From assembly GCF_000385135.1 (NCBI RefSeq), contig NZ_ARQM01000011.1:496001-560000 (forward strand): DNA of 64,000 bases, written 5' to 3'. Positions 8,043 to 15,613 of this stretch are shown in pieces. The first letter of the stretch is position 1, and every line of letters begins with the position of its first letter. Both the position numbers and the translations under genes were made by a program. This stretch comes from Promicromonospora sukumoe 327MFSha3.1. GTDB lineage: Bacteria; Actinomycetota; Actinomycetes; Actinomycetales; Cellulomonadaceae. The notes under the pieces were generated by a model that made no database searches, was not told the origin of the DNA, and saw nothing but the letters and a program-made list of their open reading frames with translations.

Positions 8043-8792
8043 CTACTCCGTCAGGACTCGGCTGAACATCGGCCGGTACGCGAACCCGGCGAGCAGGCCG
8101 CCCAGGATCGGGAACACGATGAAGACCCAGAGCTGGCCCCATGCCCAGCCACCCGCGTAGATCGCGGTCGCGAGGGACCGGGCGGGGTTCACCGAGGTGT
8201 TCGTGATCGGGATCGACACCAGGTGGATCAGGGTGAGCGACAGGCCGATCGCCAGCGGCGCGAAGCCCGGGGAGGCGATCCGCGCCGTCGCGCCGAGGAT
8301 GACGAAGAGGAAGACGGCGGTCAGGACGGTCTCGGTGAGGATCGCGGAGCCGAGCCCGAACCCGTCCGGTGAGTGCTCGCCGAACCCGTTGGCCGCGAAG
8401 CCCGACTCGCGCGCGGCGTCGAAGTAGCCGTCGGGCCCGCCCAGCGCGATCAGCGCGAGCACGCTGGACCCGAGCACACCGCCGATGACCTGGGCCACGA
8501 CGTAGCCGCCCACGTCGCTCCACGAGAACCGGCCGGACGCCGCCAGGCCCAGCGTCACGGCCGGGTTGAAGTGCCCGCCGGAGATGGGGCCGAGCGCGAA
8601 CGCGCCGACCACCACGGTGAGGCCGAAGGCCAGGGCGACGCCGAGGAAGCCCACACCCACGGTGTTGGTCTCGGCGTCGGGGAAGTTGGCGGCGAACACC
8701 GCGGTGCCGCAGCCACCCAGCACCAGCACGAAGGTGCCGAGCGCCTCGGCACCCAGGCGCGCATACATGGCAGGCGATGCTGTCTCACTCAT
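8043..8792 (-). CDS. MIP-family aquaporin (AqpZ-like)
   Basis: A 249-residue six-helix channel with both NPA half-helices: [11 protein letters not shown] after the second helix and [14 protein letters not shown] after the fifth. The histidine and arginine next to the NPA motifs fit the water-selective type rather than a glycerol facilitator. The start is ATG 8792, preceded by AAGGGGG; an upstream in-frame ATG at 8813 would put that ribosome site inside the gene. It is divergent from the phosphatase/cytochrome c operon and has putative operator half-sites just upstream. Confidence 0.93.
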   Translation of the reverse strand: MSETASPAMYARLGAEALGTFVLVLGGCGTAVFAANFPDAETNTVGVGFLGVALAFGLTVVVGAFALGPISGGHFNPAVTLGLAASGRFSWSDVGGYVVAQVIGGVLGSSVLALIALGGPDGYFDAARESGFAANGFGEHSPDGFGLGSAILTETVLTAVFLFVILGATARIASPGFAPLAIGLSLTLIHLVSIPITNTSVNPARSLATAIYAGGWAWGQLWVFIVFPILGGLLAGFAYRPMFSRVLTE

Positions 8793-8817
8793 GTGGAGCC
8801 CCCTTGCTTGCATCCGA

Positions 8818-8864
8818 CGGTTTCATGGCGAAACCTTTCCGCCGAATGTAGGTCCGCGAAACCG
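8818..8864. promoter_or_regulatory. Candidate operator half-sites upstream of the aquaporin gene
   Basis: GGTTTC-ATGGC-GAAACC (8819-8835) is a perfect 6-base inverted repeat with a 5-base spacer. A third half-site GAAACCG occurs at 8858-8864, complementary to CGGTTTC at 8818-8824. No regulator is assigned. Confidence 0.35.
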
Positions 8865-8939
8865 GATCGGCGCGAGATGACGTAATGCACACTCGCCGGA
8901 GGTCACGGGCACCCAGGGTCGGATGGGAGACTGTGGGTC

Positions 8940-9587
8940 ATGGTTTCCACGACGGTTCACCTGCTGCGTCACGGCGAGGTGTACAACCCCGACGGCCTGC
9001 TGTACGGGCGCCTGCCCGGATACCGGCTGTCCGACCGTGGCCAGGCGATGGCCAAGATCGTCGCCGACCACCTGACCAGCACCGGCCGGGACGTGACCCA
9101 CGTGGTGGCGTCCCCGCTGCAGCGGGCGCAGGAGACTGCCGCCCCCGTCGCGCAGGGCTTCGGCCTGGAGCTCGCGACCGACGACCGCATCATCGAGGCC
9201 GACAACCGGTTCGAGGGCCTGGCCGTGTCCGGGCCCGGCGGCGGTGCGCTGAAGAACCCGCGCAACTGGCCGCACATGTGGAACCCGTTCCGCCCGTCGT
9301 GGGGCGAGCCCTACACGGAGCAGGTCGAGCGCATGCGCCTCGCCGTGCAGGACGCGCGCCGCGCCGCGGAGGGCCACGAGATCGTGCTGGTCAGCCACCA
9401 GCTCCCGATCTGGCTCACCCGCCGGGCCCTGGAGGGCGGCACGCTCTGGCACGACCCGCGCAACCGGCAGTGCAACCTCGCGTCTCTGACGTCCCTGCGG
9501 TTCGAGGACGACCGGTTCGTGGGCCTGCACTACTCCGAGCCCGCGGCCGACCTGTACGACGGCGCGAGCAAGGTCGCCGGCGCGTGA
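8940..9587 (+). CDS. Histidine phosphatase family (phosphoglycerate-mutase-like) protein
   Basis: A 215-residue enzyme with the phosphohistidine motif LLRHGE at about residues 8-13, and the second catalytic histidine in VSHQLPIW. It belongs to the broad-specificity histidine phosphatase branch; the residues that define true phosphoglycerate mutases are not evident. Its stop overlaps the start of the TlpA gene by one base (TGATG), so it is cotranscribed and translationally coupled with the cytochrome c maturation genes. Why a phosphatase leads this operon is not known to me. Confidence 0.9.
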   Translation: MVSTTVHLLRHGEVYNPDGLLYGRLPGYRLSDRGQAMAKIVADHLTSTGRDVTHVVASPLQRAQETAAPVAQGFGLELATDDRIIEADNRFEGLAVSGPGGGALKNPRNWPHMWNPFRPSWGEPYTEQVERMRLAVQDARRAAEGHEIVLVSHQLPIWLTRRALEGGTLWHDPRNRQCNLASLTSLRFEDDRFVGLHYSEPAADLYDGASKVAGA

Positions 9588-10183
9588 TGCGGGGCAAGAC
9601 CGTCAAGGCGGTCCAATGGGTAGTGGTCGTCGGCATCGTGCTCGGCCTGGTCGTCTCGCTCGCCGCGTGCAGCCCCGAGGACTCGGGCGCCGGCGACGTC
9701 GTCGGGCAGGGGTACGTCTCCGGTGACGGCTCAGTCCAGACGTACGACCTCGGCGAGCGCAAGGGTCCCGTCGCCATCACGGGCACCGACTTCGAGGGCA
9801 ACGACGTCGACAGCACGGACTGGGCGGGCGACGTGGTGGTCGTGAACACCTGGTACGCCTCGTGCGCGCCGTGCCGCGCGGAGGCCCCCGACCTCGTGAG
9901 CCTCGCGGAGTCCAAGGACGGCGTGCGGTTCCTCGGCATCAACACCGAGGACGACGCCGGCGCCGCCCAGGCGTTCGAGCGCACCTTCGAGGTGCCGTAC
10001 CCCAGCATCGAGGACCGGACCGGCAAGGTTATCGCGAACCTGCAAGGCGTCGTGCCGTTGCAGGCCGTGCCCACCACCGTGCTGCTGGACCAGGAGGGCA
10101 ACGTGGCCGCGCGCGTCATCGGCCAGGCCGAGCACTCCACGCTCGAGTCCCTGATCGACGAGGTACTGGCGGAGGCCGCCTGA
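9587..10183 (+). CDS. TlpA/ResA-like thiol-disulfide lipoprotein
   Basis: A 198-residue secreted thioredoxin-fold protein. A hydrophobic segment at residues 10-26 ends in a lipobox, LAAC with Cys28, so it should be an extracytoplasmic lipoprotein. The redox site is CAPC (Cys93, Cys96) within WYASCAPCRAE, and the cis-proline loop is AVPTTVLLD. In System II cytochrome c maturation this type reduces the haem-binding cysteines of apocytochrome c, taking electrons from CcdA, the next gene. ATG 9587 overlaps the upstream stop, and its own stop overlaps the ccdA start. Confidence 0.93.
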   Translation: MRGKTVKAVQWVVVVGIVLGLVVSLAACSPEDSGAGDVVGQGYVSGDGSVQTYDLGERKGPVAITGTDFEGNDVDSTDWAGDVVVVNTWYASCAPCRAEAPDLVSLAESKDGVRFLGINTEDDAGAAQAFERTFEVPYPSIEDRTGKVIANLQGVVPLQAVPTTVLLDQEGNVAARVIGQAEHSTLESLIDEVLAEAA

Positions 10184-10986
10184 TGCTCGCCGGCTCGATC
10201 GCGACCGCCGTCGGCGGCGGCTTCGCGAGCACCGCGTTCAGCGGGTCGCTGCTGCTGGCGGTGCCCGTGGCGCTGCTCGCGGGCCTCGTCTCGTTCGCCT
10301 CGCCGTGCGTGCTGCCGCTCGTGCCCGGGTACGTCGGGTACGTGAGCAGCATGGCCGCCGCGTCGGCCGGGACCACCCCCGGGATCGTGAGCACCCGCAC
10401 CAAGCCCGCCCGCGGCCGCGTGGTCGGCGGCGTCGCGCTGTTCGTGCTCGGCTTCACCGTCGTGTTCGTGTCGTTCGGCGCCGCGTTCGGCGGGCTGGGC
10501 GCCTACCTCGTGCGCTGGGAGGACGTGATCATCCGCGTGCTCGGCGCCGTGGTGATCCTGCTCGGCCTCGGGTTCCTCGGGGCCGTCCCGTTCCTGCAGC
10601 GCGAGGCCCGGTTCCACCTGACGCCGCGCGCCGGCCTGTGGGGCGCGCCGTTGCTCGGCGTCGTCTTCGGGCTGGGCTGGACGCCCTGCATCGGCCCGAC
10701 CCTCGGCGCCGTGCAGGCACTCGCGATCGACGAGGCGTCCGCGGGCCGCGGCGCGCTGCTCGGCGTCGCCTACTGCATCGGCCTGGGCGTGCCGTTCCTG
10801 CTCGTGGCCCTCGGGCTGCAGAGCTCGGAGCGCATGCTGGACTTCCTGCGCAAGCACCGCCTGGCGGCGCTGCGCATCGGCGGCGGGATGCTGGTCCTGG
10901 TCGGGCTGCTGCTGGTCACCGGACTGTGGACGCAGCTCACCGGGGCCATGCAGCTCTGGATCGGTGGATTCGAGACGGTGATCTGA
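10183..10986 (+). CDS. ccdA: CcdA-type transmembrane thiol-disulfide transporter
   Basis: A 267-residue membrane protein with six hydrophobic helices. The reactive cysteines are in SFASPCVLPLVPGY (first helix) and GWTPCIGPTLG (fourth helix), the DsbD-beta/CcdA hallmark. It carries electrons from cytoplasmic thioredoxin across the membrane to the TlpA-like protein encoded just before it. ATG 10183 overlaps the preceding TGA by one base; the following resB start overlaps its stop in the same way. Confidence 0.95.
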   Translation: MLAGSIATAVGGGFASTAFSGSLLLAVPVALLAGLVSFASPCVLPLVPGYVGYVSSMAAASAGTTPGIVSTRTKPARGRVVGGVALFVLGFTVVFVSFGAAFGGLGAYLVRWEDVIIRVLGAVVILLGLGFLGAVPFLQREARFHLTPRAGLWGAPLLGVVFGLGWTPCIGPTLGAVQALAIDEASAGRGALLGVAYCIGLGVPFLLVALGLQSSERMLDFLRKHRLAALRIGGGMLVLVGLLLVTGLWTQLTGAMQLWIGGFETVI

Positions 10987-12749
10987 TGGCCGGCCGTACC
11001 CGCAGCAGCGACAGCAGGGAAGGGACGTACGTCCCCGAGGGCATCGCGGACGAGTTCACGCAGGGCGAGCCCGCGGAGGCGCCGTCGTCGGACGAGAAGC
11101 CGCAGCGGCCCAACGCGCCCGCGCTGGGCCTGGTCGGCACGCTGCGCTGGATGTGGCGCCAGCTCACCTCCATGCGCGTGGCGCTCATGCTGCTCATGCT
11201 GCTCGCCGTGGCGGCCGTTCCCGGGTCGGTGCTGCCGCAGCGCAACCAGGACGCCGCCGGCGTCATCGAGTACCTCGCCGACCACCCGACCGCGGGGGAG
11301 TGGCTCGACAAGGCCGGCTTCTTCGACGTCTACTCGTCGGTCTGGTTCTCCGCGATCTACATCCTGCTGTTCGTCTCGCTCGTGGGCTGCATCCTGCCGC
11401 GCTCGGCGGCGCACTACCGCGCCCTGCGCGGCCGCCCGCCGCGCGTCCCGTCCCGGTTCAACCGGTTCCCGGCCAAGGCCACCGCGACCACCGACGCCAC
11501 GCCCGAGGAGGCGGCGGACGCCGTCGCCGCCCGCCTGCGCGGCAAGCTCTCCTGGCTGCCCCTGTTCCGCGTGGACCGGGGTGAGGAGGCCGCCCGCGGC
11601 GTCCGCCCCGCCGCTGCGACCGTGAGCGCCGAGCGCGGCTACCTGCGCGAGACCGGCAACCTCGTCTTCCACCTGGCCCTGGTGGGCCTGCTCGTGTCGG
11701 TCGCGACCGGCCAGATGCTGCACTACCGCGGCCAGGCCATCGTCACCGAGGGCCGCGGCTTCGCCAACGCGGTGGTGGACTACGACACCTTCGAGAAGGG
11801 CTCGTGGTTCCGCCCCGAGTCGCTGGTGCCGTTCTCCATGACGCTCGACGAGTTCGAGTCCGAGTTCGCGAGCGACACCGTCGCCTTCGCCCAGGCCCGC
11901 GACTTCACGGCGCACGTGACCGTCGCCGAGCCGTCGGGCGCGGAGCGGAGCGAGCAGATCAAGGTGAACCACCCGATCGTCGTCGACGGCGCCAAGATCT
12001 ACCTCCAGGGCAACGGCTTCGCGCCCGAGATCACCGTGCACGACGCCGACGGCGCGGTCGCCTTCTCCGGGCGCGTCACCTTCATCCCCGAGGACACGAT
12101 GTACACGTCCCGCGGCGTCGTGAAGGTGCCGGACGTGTCATCCGGGCTCGATCAGATCGGGCTCGTGGGCTACTTCCTGCCCACGGCGGAGGTGAACGAG
12201 GACGGGTCCGCCCGCTCGGCGTTCCCGCAGCCCGTGGACCCGCTGCTCGTGCTCGAGGTGTACACGGGCGACCTCGGCCTCGACGACGGCTCGCCCCAGA
12301 ACGTGTACGAGCTGGACACGGCGAACCTCACGGCCGCCGTCGACGACCAGGGGCAGCGCATCAAGGTGCTCGCCCGCCCCGGTGAGACCGTCGAGCTCCC
12401 GGACGGGCTCGGCACCCTGACCCTGGGCGAGGAGCTGCCGCGCTACGTCGCGCTCGACCTGCGGCACGACCCCTCGCTCGCGTTCGTCCTGGTCTTCGCG
12501 CTGCTCGCGCTCGCGGGGCTCACCGTCTCGCTCTTCACACCGCGCCGCCGCGTCTGGGCCCGGGCGTACACCGGGCCGGACGGCGCTACGGTGGTCGAGG
12601 TCGCGGGACTCGCCCGGGGCGACGACGCCGGCCTCCAGGCCGAGGTCGACCGGGCACTGGCGGCCGTCACCGGGACCGAGCCCGAACCCGGGGCCGCCCG
12701 TCGAGAACCTCAGCAACCGCGCATCGCGACCGGATCGGAAAAGGACTGA
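10986..12749 (+). CDS. resB: Cytochrome c biogenesis protein ResB/CcsB-type
   Basis: A 587-residue ResB protein. After a ~50-residue polar N-terminus come helices near residues 60-80 and 115-135 (SVWFSAIYILLFVSLVGC), a third near 225-245 (NLVFHLALVGLLVSV), a large extracytoplasmic domain, and a final helix near residue 500 (LAFVLVFALLALAGLTVSLF). Together with the CcsA-type protein encoded next, it forms the System II haem exporter and cytochrome c synthetase. The ATG overlaps the ccdA stop. Some actinobacterial literature uses the two Ccs names interchangeably; the ResB fold is clear here. Confidence 0.95.
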   Translation: MAGRTRSSDSREGTYVPEGIADEFTQGEPAEAPSSDEKPQRPNAPALGLVGTLRWMWRQLTSMRVALMLLMLLAVAAVPGSVLPQRNQDAAGVIEYLADHPTAGEWLDKAGFFDVYSSVWFSAIYILLFVSLVGCILPRSAAHYRALRGRPPRVPSRFNRFPAKATATTDATPEEAADAVAARLRGKLSWLPLFRVDRGEEAARGVRPAAATVSAERGYLRETGNLVFHLALVGLLVSVATGQMLHYRGQAIVTEGRGFANAVVDYDTFEKGSWFRPESLVPFSMTLDEFESEFASDTVAFAQARDFTAHVTVAEPSGAERSEQIKVNHPIVVDGAKIYLQGNGFAPEITVHDADGAVAFSGRVTFIPEDTMYTSRGVVKVPDVSSGLDQIGLVGYFLPTAEVNEDGSARSAFPQPVDPLLVLEVYTGDLGLDDGSPQNVYELDTANLTAAVDDQGQRIKVLARPGETVELPDGLGTLTLGEELPRYVALDLRHDPSLAFVLVFALLALAGLTVSLFTPRRRVWARAYTGPDGATVVEVAGLARGDDAGLQAEVDRALAAVTGTEPEPGAARREPQQPRIATGSEKD

Positions 12750-12751
12750 AC

Positions 12752-13729
12752 ATGGAGCTGGCAAACCTCAGCGTGCTGCTGGTCTGGGGGGCGGCGACCG
12801 CGCTCGCCATCGGATTCATCGCGTTCGCGGTGGACCTGTCGCGCCTCTCCGGCGCCAAGGTCGACGCGCGGGACGCGGCCCGCAGCCGGCAGAAGGTAGC
12901 CGTCGGCGCGGGCGTGGAGGACGCGCCCGTCGACGCCCCGGTGGACGACGCCGGACCGGCCGCGCCGGTGAGCCGCAAGCTCGCCGGGATCGGGATGTCC
13001 GTGACCTGGCTGGCGGCGGCACTGCTGCTGATCGCGATCGTGCTGCGCGGTATCGCGGCCGGGCGCACGCCGTGGGCCAACATGTACGAGTTCGCGCTGG
13101 TCGGCACCTTCGTGGCCGTCGCCGTGTTCGTCGGGGTGAACACCCGGCGCGACGTGCGGTTCCTCGGCGCGTTCGTGGCCGGGCTGGGCGTGCTGTTCCT
13201 GGTGCTGGCCCAGGAGAAGTTCTTCGTCGCGGCGATGGGCGTGCAGCCCGCGCTGCAGAAGTACTGGCTCGTGCTCCACGTGGGCGTAGCCATCGTCGCG
13301 ACCGGCATCTTCACCGTCGCGTTCGTGACGTCGGTGCTGCAGCTCCTGCGCGACGCCCGCGACAACGGCTCGGCGATGCTCGGCAGCCGGCACTGGGGCT
13401 GGCTGGACCACACCGCGACGCCGGGGGCGCTCGAGTCGCTCTCGTTCCGCCTGAACTCGGTCGCGTTCGTGCTGTGGACCTTCACGCTCATCGGCGGCGC
13501 CATCTGGGCCGAGGACGCCTGGGGCCGCTACTGGGGCTGGGACCCCAAGGAGGTCTGGAGCTTCATCGTGTGGGTGGTCTACGCGGCCTACCTGCACGCG
13601 CGCACCACGCGCGGCTGGTCCGGGAGCCGGGCCGCCTGGTTCGTCGTGGCGGGCTACGCGTGCGTGCTGTTCAACTTCACCGGCGTGAACCTGATCTTCA
13701 ACGGGAAGCACTCGTACTCGGGTCTGTGA
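12752..13729 (+). CDS. ccsB: Cytochrome c biogenesis protein CcsA-type (often annotated CcsB)
   Basis: A 325-residue polytopic protein with about eight helices. It carries the haem-handling tryptophan-rich motif WGWDPKE at residues 261-267 and the histidines expected to ligand haem (a conserved one is in VLHVGVAIV). It completes the System II synthetase with ResB. AAGGA at 12740-12744 precedes ATG 12752; the gap after resB is two bases. The cluster TlpA-CcdA-ResB-CcsB is a complete cytochrome c maturation set, implying a c-type cytochrome in a cytochrome bcc-like branch encoded elsewhere. Confidence 0.95.
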   Translation: MELANLSVLLVWGAATALAIGFIAFAVDLSRLSGAKVDARDAARSRQKVAVGAGVEDAPVDAPVDDAGPAAPVSRKLAGIGMSVTWLAAALLLIAIVLRGIAAGRTPWANMYEFALVGTFVAVAVFVGVNTRRDVRFLGAFVAGLGVLFLVLAQEKFFVAAMGVQPALQKYWLVLHVGVAIVATGIFTVAFVTSVLQLLRDARDNGSAMLGSRHWGWLDHTATPGALESLSFRLNSVAFVLWTFTLIGGAIWAEDAWGRYWGWDPKEVWSFIVWVVYAAYLHARTTRGWSGSRAAWFVVAGYACVLFNFTGVNLIFNGKHSYSGL

Positions 13730-13774
13730 CGGTCCGCTGACGCGGAGCCGTCGAGCCGGACGCGCTGACGCAAG

Positions 13775-13818
13775 AAGGTCCGCCCCCGAGAAGAGATTCT
13801 CGGGGGGCGGACCTTTTT
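13775..13818 (+). terminator. Strong bidirectional terminator after the cytochrome c operon
   Basis: AAGGTCCGCCCCCGAGAA (13775-13792), loop GAGA, and a matching arm to 13815 give an ~18 bp stem with one bulge, followed by TTTTT. An A-rich start on the left makes it usable by the convergent small membrane gene as well. Confidence 0.9.
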
Positions 13819-13838
13819 CCGTCTTCGGCCTGAGGCCG

Positions 13839-14225
13839 TCAGCTGGACTCGCTGTCGTCGTCCTTGGCCTCCTGGCGGCCGCGGGCCTCGCGCTCACGCT
13901 TGCGCTTCTCCTGCTCCAGCAGCCACAGGAACTCCGGGTCGTCGTCCGGGGCCACGGGGCCGGAGGGGCGGCGCGGGCCGGGACGCGGGGGCGGCGTCGG
14001 GCGGCTGCCGCCCGAACCCGGGCCCGTGGCGGGGCCGGCGCCGGACCGCCGGCTGACCCGGACCACGATCCACGAGATCGCGCCGAGCAGCGGCAGGAGG
14101 ACGATGAGGAGCACCCAGAGCCAACGGGGCAGACCCGCACGTTCGTCCTCGTCCGCGCCCCAGACATCGGTCAGGGCGTAGGCCATGAGTCCGACGATCA
14201 CCAAGATCAGGAGTACGCGAGGCAT
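13839..14225 (-). CDS. PLDc_N (phospholipase D N-terminal-like) small membrane protein
   Basis: A 128-residue protein with two N-terminal hydrophobic helices (residues 3-22 and 34-58: LPRWLWVLLIVLLPLLGAI) matching the PLDc_N domain usually found ahead of cardiolipin synthases. Here it stands alone, followed by a Pro/Gly/Arg-rich and then charged tail. No catalytic HKD motif is present, so it is not a phospholipase. Function unknown. It shares the terminator at 13775-13818 with the convergent ccsB operon. Confidence 0.8.
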   Translation of the reverse strand: MPRVLLILVIVGLMAYALTDVWGADEDERAGLPRWLWVLLIVLLPLLGAISWIVVRVSRRSGAGPATGPGSGGSRPTPPPRPGPRRPSGPVAPDDDPEFLWLLEQEKRKREREARGRQEAKDDDSESS

Positions 14226-14345
14226 ACCCCCAGCCTACGGTGGGTTGGCGCGGGCAGGGCAGCCCCGGACGTGACGTTCGCCCCGTTGTCGCCCGCGGGG
14301 CCGCCGTCGTGCCGTCGTGACCCCCGCCCGGCCTACCATGGGTGG

Positions 14346-14627
14346 GTGCCCCTCGTGATCTACTCCCTGCTCCGCGTCGCGCTCGTAGCCGCGGCACTCG
14401 GCGTGCTGTACCTGGTCGGCCTGCGAGGCTGGCTGCTCCCTGTGGTCGCCGTCGTGGTCGCCCTGGCCGTGTCGTACCTGACCCTGGGCAAGCCGCGGGA
14501 CGCCGCCACGCGGTGGATGGCCGACCGGGCCGAGCGCCGCGCCGCGCAGCGCGCCGCCACGCCGAAGGTCGACGCCGACGCCGCCCACGAGGACGCAGAG
14601 GTCGACGAGAAGCTCCGCGCCGACTGA
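14346..14627 (+). CDS. DUF4229 small membrane protein
   Basis: A 93-residue protein with two adjacent transmembrane helices (residues 5-22 and 26-45) and a basic/acidic C-terminal tail (WMADRAERRAAQRA). It fits the actinobacterial DUF4229 family, often located beside menA as it is here. GTG 14346 is chosen so that the conserved segment (PLVIYSLLRV) starts the protein; the upstream frame is open but proline-rich and non-conserved in character. Role unknown. Confidence 0.8.
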   Translation: MPLVIYSLLRVALVAAALGVLYLVGLRGWLLPVVAVVVALAVSYLTLGKPRDAATRWMADRAERRAAQRAATPKVDADAAHEDAEVDEKLRAD

Positions 14628-14638
14628 CCTTTCCCCAC

Positions 14639-14653
14639 GTGTCAGACGCTCAG
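14639..14653. repeat. Half copy of the interspersed palindrome
   Basis: GTGTCAGACGCTCAG matches the first arm of the repeats at 979 and 7975 at 14 of 15 positions, but no complementary second arm follows. It lies between the convergent DUF4229 and menA genes and looks like a decayed or solo half-element. Confidence 0.55.
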
Positions 14654-14658
14654 GGGGC

Positions 14659-15528
14659 TCAGAGGGACAGGCCGAACCAGAGCAGCAGGCCGTAGCCCAG
14701 CTCGTACAGGCCCGTGCCGGCCAGCACCGGGATGAGCAGCTTGCCGCGCGCCCCGGCGAGGATCGGGATCGACAGCAGCGCCGCCGGGCCGAGCAGCAGC
14801 AGGACCACCAGGGACCACGGCGCCCAGAACGCGCACACCGCGCCGAGCAGCACCGGCAGCCAGATCATCGCGATGTACACGCGGCGCGCGCGGTAGTCGC
14901 CCAGCCGCACGGCGAGCGTGCGCTTGCCGGCGAGCACGTCGGTGGGGATGTCGCGCAGGTTGTTCACCATGAGCAGCGCGCAGGCGATGAGGCCCACGCC
15001 CACGGCGCCGAGCACCGCGGGCCAGGTGATGCGGTCGGCCTGGGTGTAGGTGGTGCCGAGCACCGCGACGAGGCCGAAGAACACGAACACCGCGATCTCG
15101 CCCAGGCCCCGGTACCCGTACGGCGTCCTGCCGCCCGTGTAGTACCAGGCGGCGACGACGCTCACCGCGCCGACGGCGATCAGCCACCAGTGCCCGGAGA
15201 CCGCGCACAGCACCAGGCCCAGGACCGCGGCGACGCCGAACGCGACGAAGGCCGCGGTCTTGACCGCGCGGGGCGCCGCGGCCCCCGACGCGGTCAGCCG
15301 CATGGGGCCCACGCGGTCGAGGTCGGTGCCGCGCACGCCGTCCGAGTAGTCGTTGGCGAAGTTGACGCCCACCTGCAGCGCGAGGGCGACGCCGAGCGCC
15401 AGCAGCGCGGGCAGCGCCGCCGAGGAGTCGACCTGCGCGGCCGCGCCCGTGCCGACCATGACCGGTGCCGCCGCCGCCGGCAGCGTGCGGGGCCGGGCCC
15501 CGGAGATCCACTCGGCGGCAGTGGCCAT
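14659..15528 (-). CDS. menA: 1,4-dihydroxy-2-naphthoate polyprenyltransferase MenA
   Basis: A 289-residue UbiA-superfamily prenyltransferase with about nine helices. The first aspartate-rich motif is NDYSDGVRGTD (about residues 59-69) and the second region is NLRDIPTD; together they bind Mg2+ and the polyprenyl diphosphate. The enzyme attaches the isoprenoid chain to DHNA, giving demethylmenaquinone, the substrate of MenG at 32.9 kb. GAAGGA precedes ATG 15528 well. It lies downstream of menE on the same strand, about 85 bases apart, so the two are probably cotranscribed. Confidence 0.96.
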   Translation of the reverse strand: MATAAEWISGARPRTLPAAAAPVMVGTGAAAQVDSSAALPALLALGVALALQVGVNFANDYSDGVRGTDLDRVGPMRLTASGAAAPRAVKTAAFVAFGVAAVLGLVLCAVSGHWWLIAVGAVSVVAAWYYTGGRTPYGYRGLGEIAVFVFFGLVAVLGTTYTQADRITWPAVLGAVGVGLIACALLMVNNLRDIPTDVLAGKRTLAVRLGDYRARRVYIAMIWLPVLLGAVCAFWAPWSLVVLLLLGPAALLSIPILAGARGKLLIPVLAGTGLYELGYGLLLWFGLSL

Positions 15529-15613
15529 CAGTGCGTCCTTCGTTCGTGGGGTGTGCCTGGGTTCTCGAGACACCAGGACCGGGCCTGCGCACGGTCCTGG
15601 CGGAGGAACGAAG

